A stretch of 64,000 nucleotides of DNA, from assembly GCA_024235615.1 (NCBI GenBank), contig JACKMB010000002.1, positions 1 through 64,000 of the forward strand. Reading direction: 5' to 3'. Positions 8,202-17,015 of this stretch are shown in pieces (positions within the stretch are counted from its first letter, which is position 1; the number at the start of each line of letters is the position of its first letter). The notes beneath the pieces are model-generated. The model made no database searches. It was not told where the DNA came from and was given only the letters and a program-made list of their open reading frames with translations. This DNA is from Thauera sp. GTDB lineage: Bacteria; Pseudomonadota; Gammaproteobacteria; Burkholderiales; Rhodocyclaceae. Both the position numbers and the translations under genes were made by a program.

Positions 8202-10630
8202 ATGCCCGCCTCGCCACAGTCTTCGCACGGCCCCTCCGCAGCTCGAGATCCCGCTCCGCTGCTGGCGCTGATCGACGCCCTGGTGGGCGAACTGCAGCCG
8301 GGCGCGCGCCGGCAGGCCACGCTGGACAGCCAGCTCGACCGCGACCTGGGCCTGGACAGCCTGAGCCGCGTCGAGCTGCTGGCGCGCATCGAGCAGCACT
8401 ACCGGGTGCGGCTTCGCGACGAGGTGCTGGGTACGGCACAGACGCCGCGCGACCTGCTCGCTGCCTTGGGCGAGTCGGTCGCTACGCATGCGCCACCGCG
8501 GCCGCCCGCGGAGGCGGTCGCCGACAGCGCGCGCATGTCCGGCGAGGATGCGGAGCTGCCCACGGACGCGGCCACCCTGCTGGAAGTCCTCGACTGGCAC
8601 CTCGCCCGCCACCCCGATCGCGTGCATGTGCGCTTCTACGCCAGCGAGGACCGTGTCGAAGCGTTGACGTATGCCGGTCTTGCCGACGGCGCCGGCCGGG
8701 TGGCGCAGGCGCTGCGCGCGCTCGAGATGGGCGCGGGCGACTGCGTGGCCCTGATGCTGCCTTCGGGGCTGGACTTCTTCCGCTGCTTCTTCGGCATCCT
8801 GCGCGCGGGGGCGGTGCCGGTGCCGATGTATCCACCGGCGCGCCCGGCGCAGATCGAGGAGCACCTGCGCCGTCAGGCCGGCATCCTGCGCAACTGCGAG
8901 GCGCGGGTGTTGATCACCTTCGATCGCGTGCGCCCGCTCGCGCGCATGCTCGCCGGCCTTTCGCCCGCGCTCGCCCATGTCGTCACGCCGGAAAGCCTGC
9001 TCGACGGGCCGCGCCCGCCCGCTGCGGAGCCGCCCGCCCCGGGGCCGGGCAGCCTGGCGCTGATCCAGTACACTTCCGGCTCGACCGGCGACCCCAAGGG
9101 CGTTGCGCTGAGCCATGGCAACCTGCTCGCCAACATCCGCGCCTGGGGCGAGGCCGCGGCGCTGACGGCGAGCGACGTGTGCGTGAGCTGGCTGCCGCTG
9201 TACCACGACATGGGCCTGATCGGTACCTGGCTAGGCAGCCTCTACCACGGCATGCCCCTGATCCTGATGTCGCCGCTGGATTTCCTCGCCCGCCCCTGCG
9301 CGGACACGAACTGTGCATCGTCGATGCACGGGGACGGCCGCTGCCCGAGCGCCAGGTCGGCATGCTCGAGTTTCGCGGGCCCTCGGCCACCGCCGGCTAC
9401 TACCGCAATCCCGAGGCCAGCGCCGCGCTGTTCCACGACGGCTGGCTGTCGACCGGGGACCACGCCTACCTGGCCGAGGGCGAGCTCTACATCACCGGGC
9501 GGGCGAAGGAGATGATCATCCGCGCCGGGCGCAACCTTTACCCCTACGACCTGGAGCAGGCCGTGGGCGCGCTGCCGGGGGTGCGCAAGGGGTGCGTCGC
9601 GGTGTTCGGCGTTCAGCCCGGCGAGCCGGGCCAGGAGCGCCTGGTGGTGGTGGCGGAGACCCGCTTGCGCGACGAGGCCGAGCGCCGGGCGCTGGAGCAG
9701 CGCATCCTCGCCGAGGCGATGGCGCAGCTCGAGCTCGCGCCCGACGACATCGTGCTCGCGCCGATGCACGCCGTGCTCAAGACCTCGAGCGGCAAGATCC
9801 GCCGCGCCGCGGTGCGTGACGCCTACCTCGACGGCCGCCTGGGGGCGCCGGCACGCGCAGCCTGGCTGCAGATCCTGCGCCTGCAGCTCGCCAGCCTGGG
9901 CGGACGCCTGCAGGCGCTGCCGGGGGTGCTCTACGCCGGCTGGGCGTGGCTGGGCTTCGCGCTGCTCGCCCCGCTCGCCGCCCTGTGCATTCTCGTCCTG
10001 CCGACCATCGGGCAGCGCTGGGCGTGCGCCCACCGCCTGGCACGCCTGTATCGCTGGTTTTGCGCCTGCCCATTACGGGTCGAAGGGCTCGACCGGCTTC
10101 CGCCCGGCAACTGCGTGCTGGTGGCCAACCACGCCAGCTACTGCGACGGGCTCGTGCTGGCTGCGGCGCTGCCGCGGCCGGTGCGTTTCGTGGCGAAGGC
10201 CGAGTTCCGCAGCAACCGCATCCTGCGTCCTTTGTTCGAGCGCATGGGTGCGCTCTTCGTGGAACGCTTCGATGCGCGCCAGGGATTGGAGGATGCGCAG
10301 GCGCTCGGCGCACACGCCGGCGAGGGCTTGCCAATGCTGTTCTTCGCCGAGGGGACCTTCGGCGCCCGCGAGGGCCTGCAGGCCTTCCGCCTGGGGGCCT
10401 TCCAGGTGGCGGCCCGGCACAGCCTGCCCATCGTCCCGGTGGCGCTGGCCGGCACCCGTGCCGTGCTGCGCGACCGCAGCTGGTGGCCGCAGCGCGGCGC
10501 GCTCGCGCTGACCGTGTGTGCCCCCGTCGAGCCACGCGGCGACGACTGGCACGATCTGCTCGCCCTGCGCGATGCGGTGCGGGCACGGATCCTGGCGCAT
10601 TGCGGCGAACACGATGCTCTGCGCGGCTGA
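8202..10630 (+). pseudogene. ACP / acyl-adenylate ligase / acyltransferase fusion, broken by internal deletion
   Basis: The locus reads in two frames joined near 9295. Frame one (8202-9300) encodes an acyl-carrier domain with the phosphopantetheine serine in LGLDSLSRVEL. An AMP-binding N-terminal domain follows with the A3 loop YTSGSTGDPKG, running to SPLDFLARP. Frame two resumes at RGHELCIVDARGRPLPE and continues through the STGDHAY motif, the C-terminal Lys loop (SSGKIRR), then a PlsC-type acyltransferase with NHASYCD (HX4D) and FAEGTF. Compared with relatives, roughly 130 residues of the adenylation core are missing, including the YG-x-E motif, and the frame is shifted. As sequenced it cannot make the full enzyme. 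The intact family activates fatty acids and transfers them to lysophospholipids. The start follows AAGGAG at 8191. A short tail-end acyltransferase translation remains possible. An assembly collapse cannot be excluded. Confidence 0.75.
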
Positions 10631-10901
10631 GAAGGCCGGCGGGCGTCGTCGTCCGAAAGCGGCGGGCCGTTGGCACATTGGGCGCCGATGATGCGACGAG
10701 AAGAGGGGGGCCGTCGCGCGAACGATAGCGTGCAGCCCCGCCTCGGCCGGACGGATGCGCGGGATGTGGCGCAGTGAGGTCGGGTCGGGACGCCAGTCGA
10801 GGATGATGTGATCCGGTCTGTCCTCCACGCCGCAGGGCCGCGCGATGTCCCGCCCCGCCCGCGCCTTTCGTTGACGGCGTTGAGCCCCGGCCCGGCCGGG
10901 A

Positions 10902-12245
10902 TCAGATCGCTTCGAGCCGCGCGATCAGCGCCGTGAACTCCGCCTGCATCGCCGTATCCTTCATCTGTGCGACATGGCGGTGCAGGTCGGACAGGGTGGA
11001 ATCGAGCTTCCAGGCATCGGCGCCTTCACGTTCGACCTCGCGGGTGAGCGCTCGCGACAAGGGGTGGTTGTGCTCGGCAAAGGCGAGGCCGAGCAGCGTC
11101 GGCTTGAGCCACTCGTCCGCGCTGCCGCGTTGACGTGCGCGTTCGCAGGCCAGGCGCGCGACGGCGGCCGCGGCCTCGGCCTGCTGCTCGTCCTGGTCGT
11201 CGCCGCGCTCGCGATAGAGCGCGGGGAGGTTGCAGCTGCAGTAGTAGTCGTTGAGATCGAGCAACATGCCGCGTTGGTAGGCTTCGATGGCGCGGTCGAG
11301 CATGCGGCGATCGGGCTTGCCGGCCTTGACCGAGGCGTTGTAAAGCTTCTTGTAGCGTCCGCCGATCAGGCCGCTGCGTTCGCCGCTGTCGCCGAAGGTC
11401 TGGATCAGCGCCTCCAGCGCGGCGATCGCGTCGGTGTGCGACCCCAGGTAGCTCTGCGCCAGCGCGCGCTGCTCGCGCAGGTAGGCGCTCTTGCGGATCG
11501 TCTCCGGCAGTCCGTCGATGAACTGCGCGGTCCGGCTCCAGTCACCGAGCACGTCGCGGACGAAGCGGAAGATCTCGATCGCGGTGGTGTCGAGCCCGAT
11601 GCAGGCTGGCGGGTTCTCGGCGAGGAAGGCTTCGGCCGCCGCGTCGCGCTCTTCCCGCGGCATGTTCCGGATCGCCAGCATGCGTGCGCGCAGCATCTCG
11701 AAGGCTTCGAGCTGGTCGGCGAGCTCCTGCGCGCGGCGGCTGTTGGGGGGAACCTGCGGGTAGCCACCGATGAGGGAATGCACCGGGGAGCGCCCGGCGC
11801 GCACCTCGGGAATCGCCTTCGTCAGAACCGCGCGGATGGCACGCGCGGTGTCGGCATCGACCTTCTCCTGCGGCAGGGGATAGCCGATGCGGCGGATCTG
11901 CTGGAGATCGAACACCGGTTTCGCCCAGTCCGCGGCGATCAGCACGCAGTTGTCCTCGCGGGCGGCATGGCGAACGCCGATCTCGTAGTAGGCGTTGGCG
12001 TTGGCGATGCTGATGTCGGCCACCACCAGGTGCGAGAAGAACAGGCGTTCGAGCATCTCCTTGACGATCACCGCGCCGGTGTCCTGGTCTGCGCGCACTG
12101 CGCGGTAACCCATGGATTCGAGCGCGGGCGCGATCGCATCGTGCCACAGGGCGTCGAAGTCGACCCTCGGTGGATGCGGCGCGCTCGCACCGGTTTCCTT
12201 GGTGCCGAAGGGCATCACCATGAAGCAGATCGGGCGCAGGCTCAT
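10902..12245 (-). CDS. TIR-like domain plus TRAFs-binding/TPR protein (DUF4071 type)
   Basis: The 447-residue protein begins MSLRPICFMVMPFGTK. Residues 5-130 look like a TIR-like or nucleoside-deoxyribosyltransferase-like Rossmann domain: VVADIS at 74-79, and YYEIGVRHA with Glu88 in the position of the catalytic Glu of such folds. Residues about 165-445 are helical TPR-like repeats resembling the MAP3K TRAFs-binding domain (DUF4071), for example AIAALEALIQTFGDSGERSG and DLNDYYCSCNLPALYRERGD. It is the last gene of a three-gene operon, 29 bp after the protease gene. In published comparative work such TPR modules sit with trypsin, TIR and CHAT effectors in predicted conflict systems. The role here (NADase effector, or sensor and adaptor) is inference. 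Confidence 0.75.
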   Translation of the reverse strand: MSLRPICFMVMPFGTKETGASAPHPPRVDFDALWHDAIAPALESMGYRAVRADQDTGAVIVKEMLERLFFSHLVVADISIANANAYYEIGVRHAAREDNCVLIAADWAKPVFDLQQIRRIGYPLPQEKVDADTARAIRAVLTKAIPEVRAGRSPVHSLIGGYPQVPPNSRRAQELADQLEAFEMLRARMLAIRNMPREERDAAAEAFLAENPPACIGLDTTAIEIFRFVRDVLGDWSRTAQFIDGLPETIRKSAYLREQRALAQSYLGSHTDAIAALEALIQTFGDSGERSGLIGGRYKKLYNASVKAGKPDRRMLDRAIEAYQRGMLLDLNDYYCSCNLPALYRERGDDQDEQQAEAAAAVARLACERARQRGSADEWLKPTLLGLAFAEHNHPLSRALTREVEREGADAWKLDSTLSDLHRHVAQMKDTAMQAEFTALIARLEAI

Positions 12246-12274
12246 TTCGGGCTCCTTTGGCCTTGGAGGGCCGG

Positions 12275-13858
12275 TCAGCCGGCGCGCATCGCGCTGATGA
12301 TCGAGAGCACCGCGATGCCTTCGTTGGCCGGGTAGGTGTCGGGCTTGCCATTGAGCCGCGACAGGGTGCCGCCCGCGTGGTGGAGGGCGATCACCTTCCA
12401 GTCGGCGGCGTTGAAGACCGGGCTGCCGGAGTTGCCCTTTTCGGTCGGCGCACGGTAGTGGAGGCGGCAGGGCGTGGCGTCGAAGCGGTTGTCGCGCGGC
12501 CCCTCGTGATCGAGCAGCTCGTTGTCCTGGAAGGAGAACTCGAGACCGCCTCCACCGGTGTGGCCGATGACGTAGACGCGGCTCGGGCCATCCTCCGGTC
12601 GCACAGGAAGGCGCCTTGCGATCGACAGCGCTTCGAGGTTCGCGGGCGGCGGCCCGTCGAGCTCGATGAGCGTGGCGTCGTGGCGATCCACCGGCGAACT
12701 CCACACGATGCGCTTCACGCCGTACTGCGCTGCCGGCTCGACTGCCTCGAACACGATCGAGGCATCCTCCGCCCGCAGCGCGCCCGCGCTCCCTTGCGCG
12801 TTCACGACGTGGAAGTTGGTCAGCAGCAGCGCGCCCGCCGCGGCGACGCCGAATTCGCCCGGTGCGACGAGGAAGCCGGTGCCGATGCGCTCGTCGAGGC
12901 CGGTACGGATCGAGGCCACCGAGGATGCACTGCGCAGCCCGGCCTGCCACCAGCGATAGGATCTGGTGCCGTCGGTGCCGAGGATGGCTTCGAGCCGGGC
13001 GTTCGGCGCTGTGCCGGCCTGCTGCGATTGCAGGAGTTCGCGCAGGGACAGGTCGCAACGCCCTCCCGGCAGGCCGAGCAGGCGGGCCCGCATGGCGTCG
13101 AGCAGGACCCGGCTCCGCTCGCCGCACTGGCCAAGCTCCCAGACCTGCTCGAACTGGCGCAGCGTGCTGGCCACGGCGAAGGCGTCGATCGCGTCATGCG
13201 CGAGGAAGCGGCGGATCTGCTCTTCGAGCTCGTCGAGCTCGCCGAGCGCGAGGTGGGCTTCGGCACGTGTGGCTGCGTCCCACGCATCCGACGTCGGCGG
13301 GCTGGCCAGGATGGCGCGCGCCAGCGCGCGGAAATCCACTCGTGGCACCCGGCGCAGGTGCATGCGCTCGGCGCAGGCCGCGACTGCGACGAGGTTGATG
13401 GCATGCCATGTGTTCGACGGATCGGCCTCCCGGGGCTTGCGGTAGGCGCGCACGGCGTTCTGGAGCGCGGCGAGGTCGGTGGCGTCCAGGGCCTTGCGTG
13501 CATCGATGAAGATCTGCTTGAAGGCGCGCCCGAGCAGGCCGTTCAGCTCGGCCCATTCCCTGCTCCGGGCCTCGACCTTGCGCAGGACGGCCTGGATGAC
13601 ATCGATGGCTGCGCTGGGCTGGCCGGTCTCGATCAGCGCCTGCGCCTGCAGCCTGCGCACGTGCGCATCCTGCGGGGCGCGACGTGCGACGCGGTCGGCG
13701 AGTTCGGCGAGAAGGGCGAACTGGCGCCGTGCGCGCAGACGGTCGAGCAATGCGGCGGCGGTGCGCGACGATTCGCCCGCCGGCGGCCACGGGTATTCGG
13801 CCAGCAGCGCGCGGGTGTATGCGATCAAGGCCTCGTCGGTGCAGTGCTCGTCGAGCAT
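12275..13858 (-). CDS. TPR-like N-terminal domain fused to a trypsin-like serine protease
   Basis: The protein has 527 residues. Residues 1-290 are helical TPR-like repeats of the same general type as in the neighbouring TRAFs-binding protein. Residues 320-520 form a chymotrypsin-fold protease domain: GTGFL at 326-330, catalytic His350 in LLTNFHVV, Asp394 in DRHDATLIELD, and nucleophile Ser477 in EKGNSGSPVF. All three catalytic residues are present. No signal peptide is seen, so it probably acts in the cytoplasm. The gene lies between the alpha/beta hydrolase (18 bp upstream) and the TIR-like protein (29 bp downstream), with spacing typical of one transcript. Cleavage of a toxin partner or self-activation is plausible, but the substrate is unknown. 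Confidence 0.8.
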   Translation of the reverse strand: MLDEHCTDEALIAYTRALLAEYPWPPAGESSRTAAALLDRLRARRQFALLAELADRVARRAPQDAHVRRLQAQALIETGQPSAAIDVIQAVLRKVEARSREWAELNGLLGRAFKQIFIDARKALDATDLAALQNAVRAYRKPREADPSNTWHAINLVAVAACAERMHLRRVPRVDFRALARAILASPPTSDAWDAATRAEAHLALGELDELEEQIRRFLAHDAIDAFAVASTLRQFEQVWELGQCGERSRVLLDAMRARLLGLPGGRCDLSLRELLQSQQAGTAPNARLEAILGTDGTRSYRWWQAGLRSASSVASIRTGLDERIGTGFLVAPGEFGVAAAGALLLTNFHVVNAQGSAGALRAEDASIVFEAVEPAAQYGVKRIVWSSPVDRHDATLIELDGPPPANLEALSIARRLPVRPEDGPSRVYVIGHTGGGGLEFSFQDNELLDHEGPRDNRFDATPCRLHYRAPTEKGNSGSPVFNAADWKVIALHHAGGTLSRLNGKPDTYPANEGIAVLSIISAMRAG

Positions 13859-13876
13859 GGGTGCGGGGCCTCGGCG

Positions 13877-14839
13877 TCAGATCTCGAGCAGCTCGCGCAG
13901 GGTCCGGCGCAGTTCCGGCTGGCCGAAGTACTTCACCAGCGAGTGCCGCCACCAGCCCGCGTTGGCGACCTGGGCATCGCGGACGCGTGCCTGGCCGGCG
14001 TTGCGGAAATCGTTGGCGAGCTTCGGGTCGGCGCCGCAGACGACGTCGAGGGGGTCGAAGAAATTCACCCACGGTCCCTGCAGGTGGTTGGCCGGGTAGC
14101 CGTCGCTGCGGGTCCATTCCGGCTCGAGGCAGTCCTGCACTTCGTCGAGGCCGAGCGGGCTCCCGAGGGTGACGAGGGCGTCGACCGACGGGCAGTCGGC
14201 AACGCGTTTGAGGCAGTCGTAAGCGATGAGCGTGCCCATGCTGTGCGACACCACCACATGACGATCGCTGTCGACCGCCTTCAGGGCCGAGACGAAGCGC
14301 AGGCGGATCTCGTCCTGGACGCGATAGCGGACGCCAGCGCGCGGGGAATGCTCGATGTTGAAGAGGTAATGATGCGCGTCGCGCAACTGCGCCGCCATGA
14401 TGCGCTTCTTCAGCCACCAGGGCAGCGGGATGCGTTCGAGCGGGGTGGCGCCCGCCGCGGCCGATTCGGGCGCCTGCCCGCCGGACGCGTTCTCGGCGGC
14501 CTCCGCCGCGGCGATCTCGGCATCGCTCAGGGTGGTGAAGCGAGCGCGCATCGCATCGAGGAAGGCCTTTTCGCGCGCATTGGCCGGAACCGGCGGCGCC
14601 GGATCGCCAGCGGCATCGACCTCCTCGGGACGGCGCTCGGAGGTGCTCTCATGCGCGGCGATGTCCGGGTCGGGCCGCTCGTAGAGCACATCGGCCCAAT
14701 AGACCAGCCGGCTGGTCACGCCGGTGGCGCGCAGGTCGAGCGGGTCATCGCCCTTGGCCAGTGCGCGTAGCCAGATCTCGTAGAGCTTCTCCGCCTCGGG
14801 CTTGTTGGCCAGGCCATGGATGAACGTGACGTGCGGCAT
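13877..14839 (-). CDS. Alpha/beta hydrolase, lipase-like, first gene of the TRAF/protease operon
   Basis: A 320-residue protein that opens with a beta strand and oxyanion-type motif VTFIHGLANKP. It has a long charged insert at about 55-135, then the nucleophile elbow SHSMG at 198-202 (Ser200), an acid in FFDPLD (Asp262 or Asp265) and the catalytic-type His299 in WWRHSL. The elbow is SxSxG rather than GxSxG. There is no signal peptide. The fold and insert resemble PGAP1- or lipase-like hydrolases found as effectors in conflict systems; a lipid or ester substrate is inferred. It heads the operon, with a candidate promoter at 14911-14938. Confidence 0.8.
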   Translation of the reverse strand: MPHVTFIHGLANKPEAEKLYEIWLRALAKGDDPLDLRATGVTSRLVYWADVLYERPDPDIAAHESTSERRPEEVDAAGDPAPPVPANAREKAFLDAMRARFTTLSDAEIAAAEAAENASGGQAPESAAAGATPLERIPLPWWLKKRIMAAQLRDAHHYLFNIEHSPRAGVRYRVQDEIRLRFVSALKAVDSDRHVVVSHSMGTLIAYDCLKRVADCPSVDALVTLGSPLGLDEVQDCLEPEWTRSDGYPANHLQGPWVNFFDPLDVVCGADPKLANDFRNAGQARVRDAQVANAGWWRHSLVKYFGQPELRRTLRELLEI

Positions 14840-14910
14840 TTGCGGCTCCTGCAGAGTCCTGCCCAGAACGACAATTGCCCGTCTGAAAGTCGCGGGCCCC
14901 CCTCCTTTTC

Positions 14911-14938
14911 AAGATAGGGCATTTCCCGCTGGCGACAA
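14911..14938 (-). promoter_or_regulatory. Candidate sigma-70 promoter of the hydrolase/protease/TIR-like operon
   Basis: Read on the minus strand, TTGTCG (14938-14933) and TATCTT (14916-14911) are separated by 16 bases. Transcription would begin about 65 bases before the first start codon. Both hexamers match four of six consensus positions. Confidence 0.35.
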
Positions 14939-14962
14939 GCGGGCGTTTGCTGTCGGAGCGGT

Positions 14963-16810
14963 TCAGGTCTCGTTGTCGGGTAGCGGCGCCACCATCACGC
15001 GGTTGCGGCCGGCCTGCTTGGCCTGGTACATCGCGCCGTCGGCGCGCTTCAGTGCGCTCTCCAGGCTTTCGCCTTCCGCCAGGCGGGTGACGCCGGCGCT
15101 GAAGGTGATCACCACCTTCTGCAGGTCGGCCATGAAGAACTCGCGCGTGAGCTCGCGTTGCAGGCGGATGAGCGCCTGCTGGGCGTCGGTGTCGCCGGTC
15201 TCGGGCAGCAGGATGACGAACTCCTCGCCGCCGTAGCGGGCGAGCACGTCCTGCGGGCGCAGGTGCTGGCGAACGACCTTGGCGAGGTGCACCAGGGCGT
15301 CGTCGCCGACCTTGTGGCCGAGGCTGTCGTTGAGCTTCTTGAAGTGGTCGATGTCGAGCAGGGCGACGGCGAGCCGGGTGCCGCGGCGCTGGGCGCGCGC
15401 GGATTCGGTCTGGAACATCTCCTCGAGGCCGCGGCGGTTGAGCGCGCCGGTGAGCTGGTCGTGGCGCATCAGGCGGCTGGCCTCCTCGAGCTCGTTCTGC
15501 AGCGTGACGATACGCTCCTGCGCTTCGGCGGCCTGGCTGCGGGCGACGATGAGCTCGTCGCGCGAGCGGCGCGCCTCGTCCTGGATGCTGCGGGTCTCGG
15601 TCATGACCTCGTCGAGCAGGGGGCCGATCTCGGTGATGTCGTTGGCCTGGGCGATGCGCTGGGCGCACTGGCCGATGCGGTCGTGGTATGCGCCGGTCGA
15701 TTCGGAGAAGCGCGCGAGCTGGTCGACGAAGCCGGCGAGCATGTCGCGCAGGTGACGCTGGGACTGGGCCAGGGTGTGCTTGAGCTGGCCCTGCTTGTAG
15801 ATGAGCTCCTTGAGGCGGCGCCCGGCGTCGTCGATCTTGCGCGGGTCGGGGCGGCTGTCGACGATCTCGCGCAGCATCTCGATCTGCCCGGCGAGCCAGC
15901 GGTCGTCGAGCACGAGATCGTCGATGTTGCGCAGCAGCATGCGCAGCAGCTCCAGCATGCCGGCGCGGATCTCGGCTTCGTCGGCAGCGGCGAGCTCGAG
16001 CTCGCGCGCGAAAACGCGCAGCCGGGTGCCGATCTCGCGCAGGCCGGCGGCTTCGCTGCGGCTGGCGGCCTCGGCGCAGAGCGTGGCGGCGGTCTCGCGC
16101 AGCGGCGGGTGTTCTTCAAGCAGCGGCGGCAGGGCCTCGCCGAGGCTGATGGTGACGAGCTCGCGCAGGGCGTCCACCGTGGCGGTGTCGATGGTGGGCG
16201 GAGCGGCGGGTCCCGTCGTCGCGGTGCGTGCTGGCACGGCTTGCCTCGCGATGCCAGCGCCGGCCCCGGCGCTCGCCCTCTCCGCAGGGTCGTCCGCTAC
16301 GTCGGCGACCTCGACGGCGAGCGCGTCGGCGTCGGTCATCGCTTGCGTCCAGCTCTTGAGCAGGCCCTGCAGGCGGGTGTACAGCGCCGCTGGATCGGCC
16401 GCGCCCAGCACGCGATCGAGCGCCTCGCGCTTGCGCGCCGGGGTCCAGCCGGTCTGGCGCGCCTCCCACTGCCGCAGGAGGTTGCCGATGAGCTCGTTCC
16501 AGGCCTGCGGTTCGCCCAGCTTGAGGCTTTCGAGGTAGCGCTCGAGCGCGGCCTCCGCGGCCTTGCTGCGGCCGTCGGCGAGCGCCTGGTCGAGCTGGTG
16601 GCCGTGGCGCTGGCGCTCGGCGTTGTCGCGCGGCAGGCGGCGGGCGAGCTTGCGCACGAAGGCCTCGGGGAGTGCGTCGTCGTCGGGGCGCGTGCCGGCG
16701 ATCTCGTGATAGAGCTTGCGGTAGTTGTCCGGCGTGGGGGCGACCCGGCGCAGCGCGAGCTGGCGCAGGGCTTCGCGGGCGATTTCGGAGGGATTGCTGA
16801 GCGTGGGCAT
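14963..16810 (-). CDS. Diguanylate cyclase with long helical N-terminal region
   Basis: A 615-residue protein starting MPTLSNPSEIAREALRQL. The first 440 residues are mostly alpha-helical and coiled-coil, with no transmembrane segment, so it is a cytoplasmic sensor. The C-terminal 170 residues are a GGDEF domain: the substrate-contact segment DIDHFKKLND, the active-site signature RYGGEEFVILLP, and the end motif ADGAMYQAKQAGRNRV. An RxxD inhibitory site is not obvious before the GGEEF (VRQHLRPQDVL offers RPQD a few residues ahead as a possible variant). It makes cyclic di-GMP by family. The upstream ATG at 16843 is rejected as a Pro-rich extension. It is adjacent to but not clearly co-transcribed with the protease operon. 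Confidence 0.9.
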   Translation of the reverse strand: MPTLSNPSEIAREALRQLALRRVAPTPDNYRKLYHEIAGTRPDDDALPEAFVRKLARRLPRDNAERQRHGHQLDQALADGRSKAAEAALERYLESLKLGEPQAWNELIGNLLRQWEARQTGWTPARKREALDRVLGAADPAALYTRLQGLLKSWTQAMTDADALAVEVADVADDPAERASAGAGAGIARQAVPARTATTGPAAPPTIDTATVDALRELVTISLGEALPPLLEEHPPLRETAATLCAEAASRSEAAGLREIGTRLRVFARELELAAADEAEIRAGMLELLRMLLRNIDDLVLDDRWLAGQIEMLREIVDSRPDPRKIDDAGRRLKELIYKQGQLKHTLAQSQRHLRDMLAGFVDQLARFSESTGAYHDRIGQCAQRIAQANDITEIGPLLDEVMTETRSIQDEARRSRDELIVARSQAAEAQERIVTLQNELEEASRLMRHDQLTGALNRRGLEEMFQTESARAQRRGTRLAVALLDIDHFKKLNDSLGHKVGDDALVHLAKVVRQHLRPQDVLARYGGEEFVILLPETGDTDAQQALIRLQRELTREFFMADLQKVVITFSAGVTRLAEGESLESALKRADGAMYQAKQAGRNRVMVAPLPDNET

Positions 16811-17015
16811 GATGCGTGTCGGAGGTCCCGGGGGCTGGCGCATGTTTGCCGCATTTTGACAGCAGTTCTTGAGCTTTCGGCGGGCAATTTGCCAACAGGG
16901 GGCCGCGAGGGAGTCGCGCGCGCGCGATCTGCCAATCCGTAGACATTAATCAAATGCTTATATAGAGAGTCGCGCTAAACTATCAAAGGAGATGTTTCCT
17001 TCGGAGGAAAGGGTG

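Noticed and set aside
10073-10828. Minus-strand frame starting MEDRPDHIILDW
   Set aside because: Most of it is antisense to the acyltransferase end. The unique N-terminal part resembles no protein I know, so it is not supported as a gene.
12257-14770. Long open frame of 837 codons on the plus strand
   Set aside because: It is the complement of the protease and hydrolase genes. The translation is Gly/Ala/Arg-rich without domains, an effect of high GC third positions.
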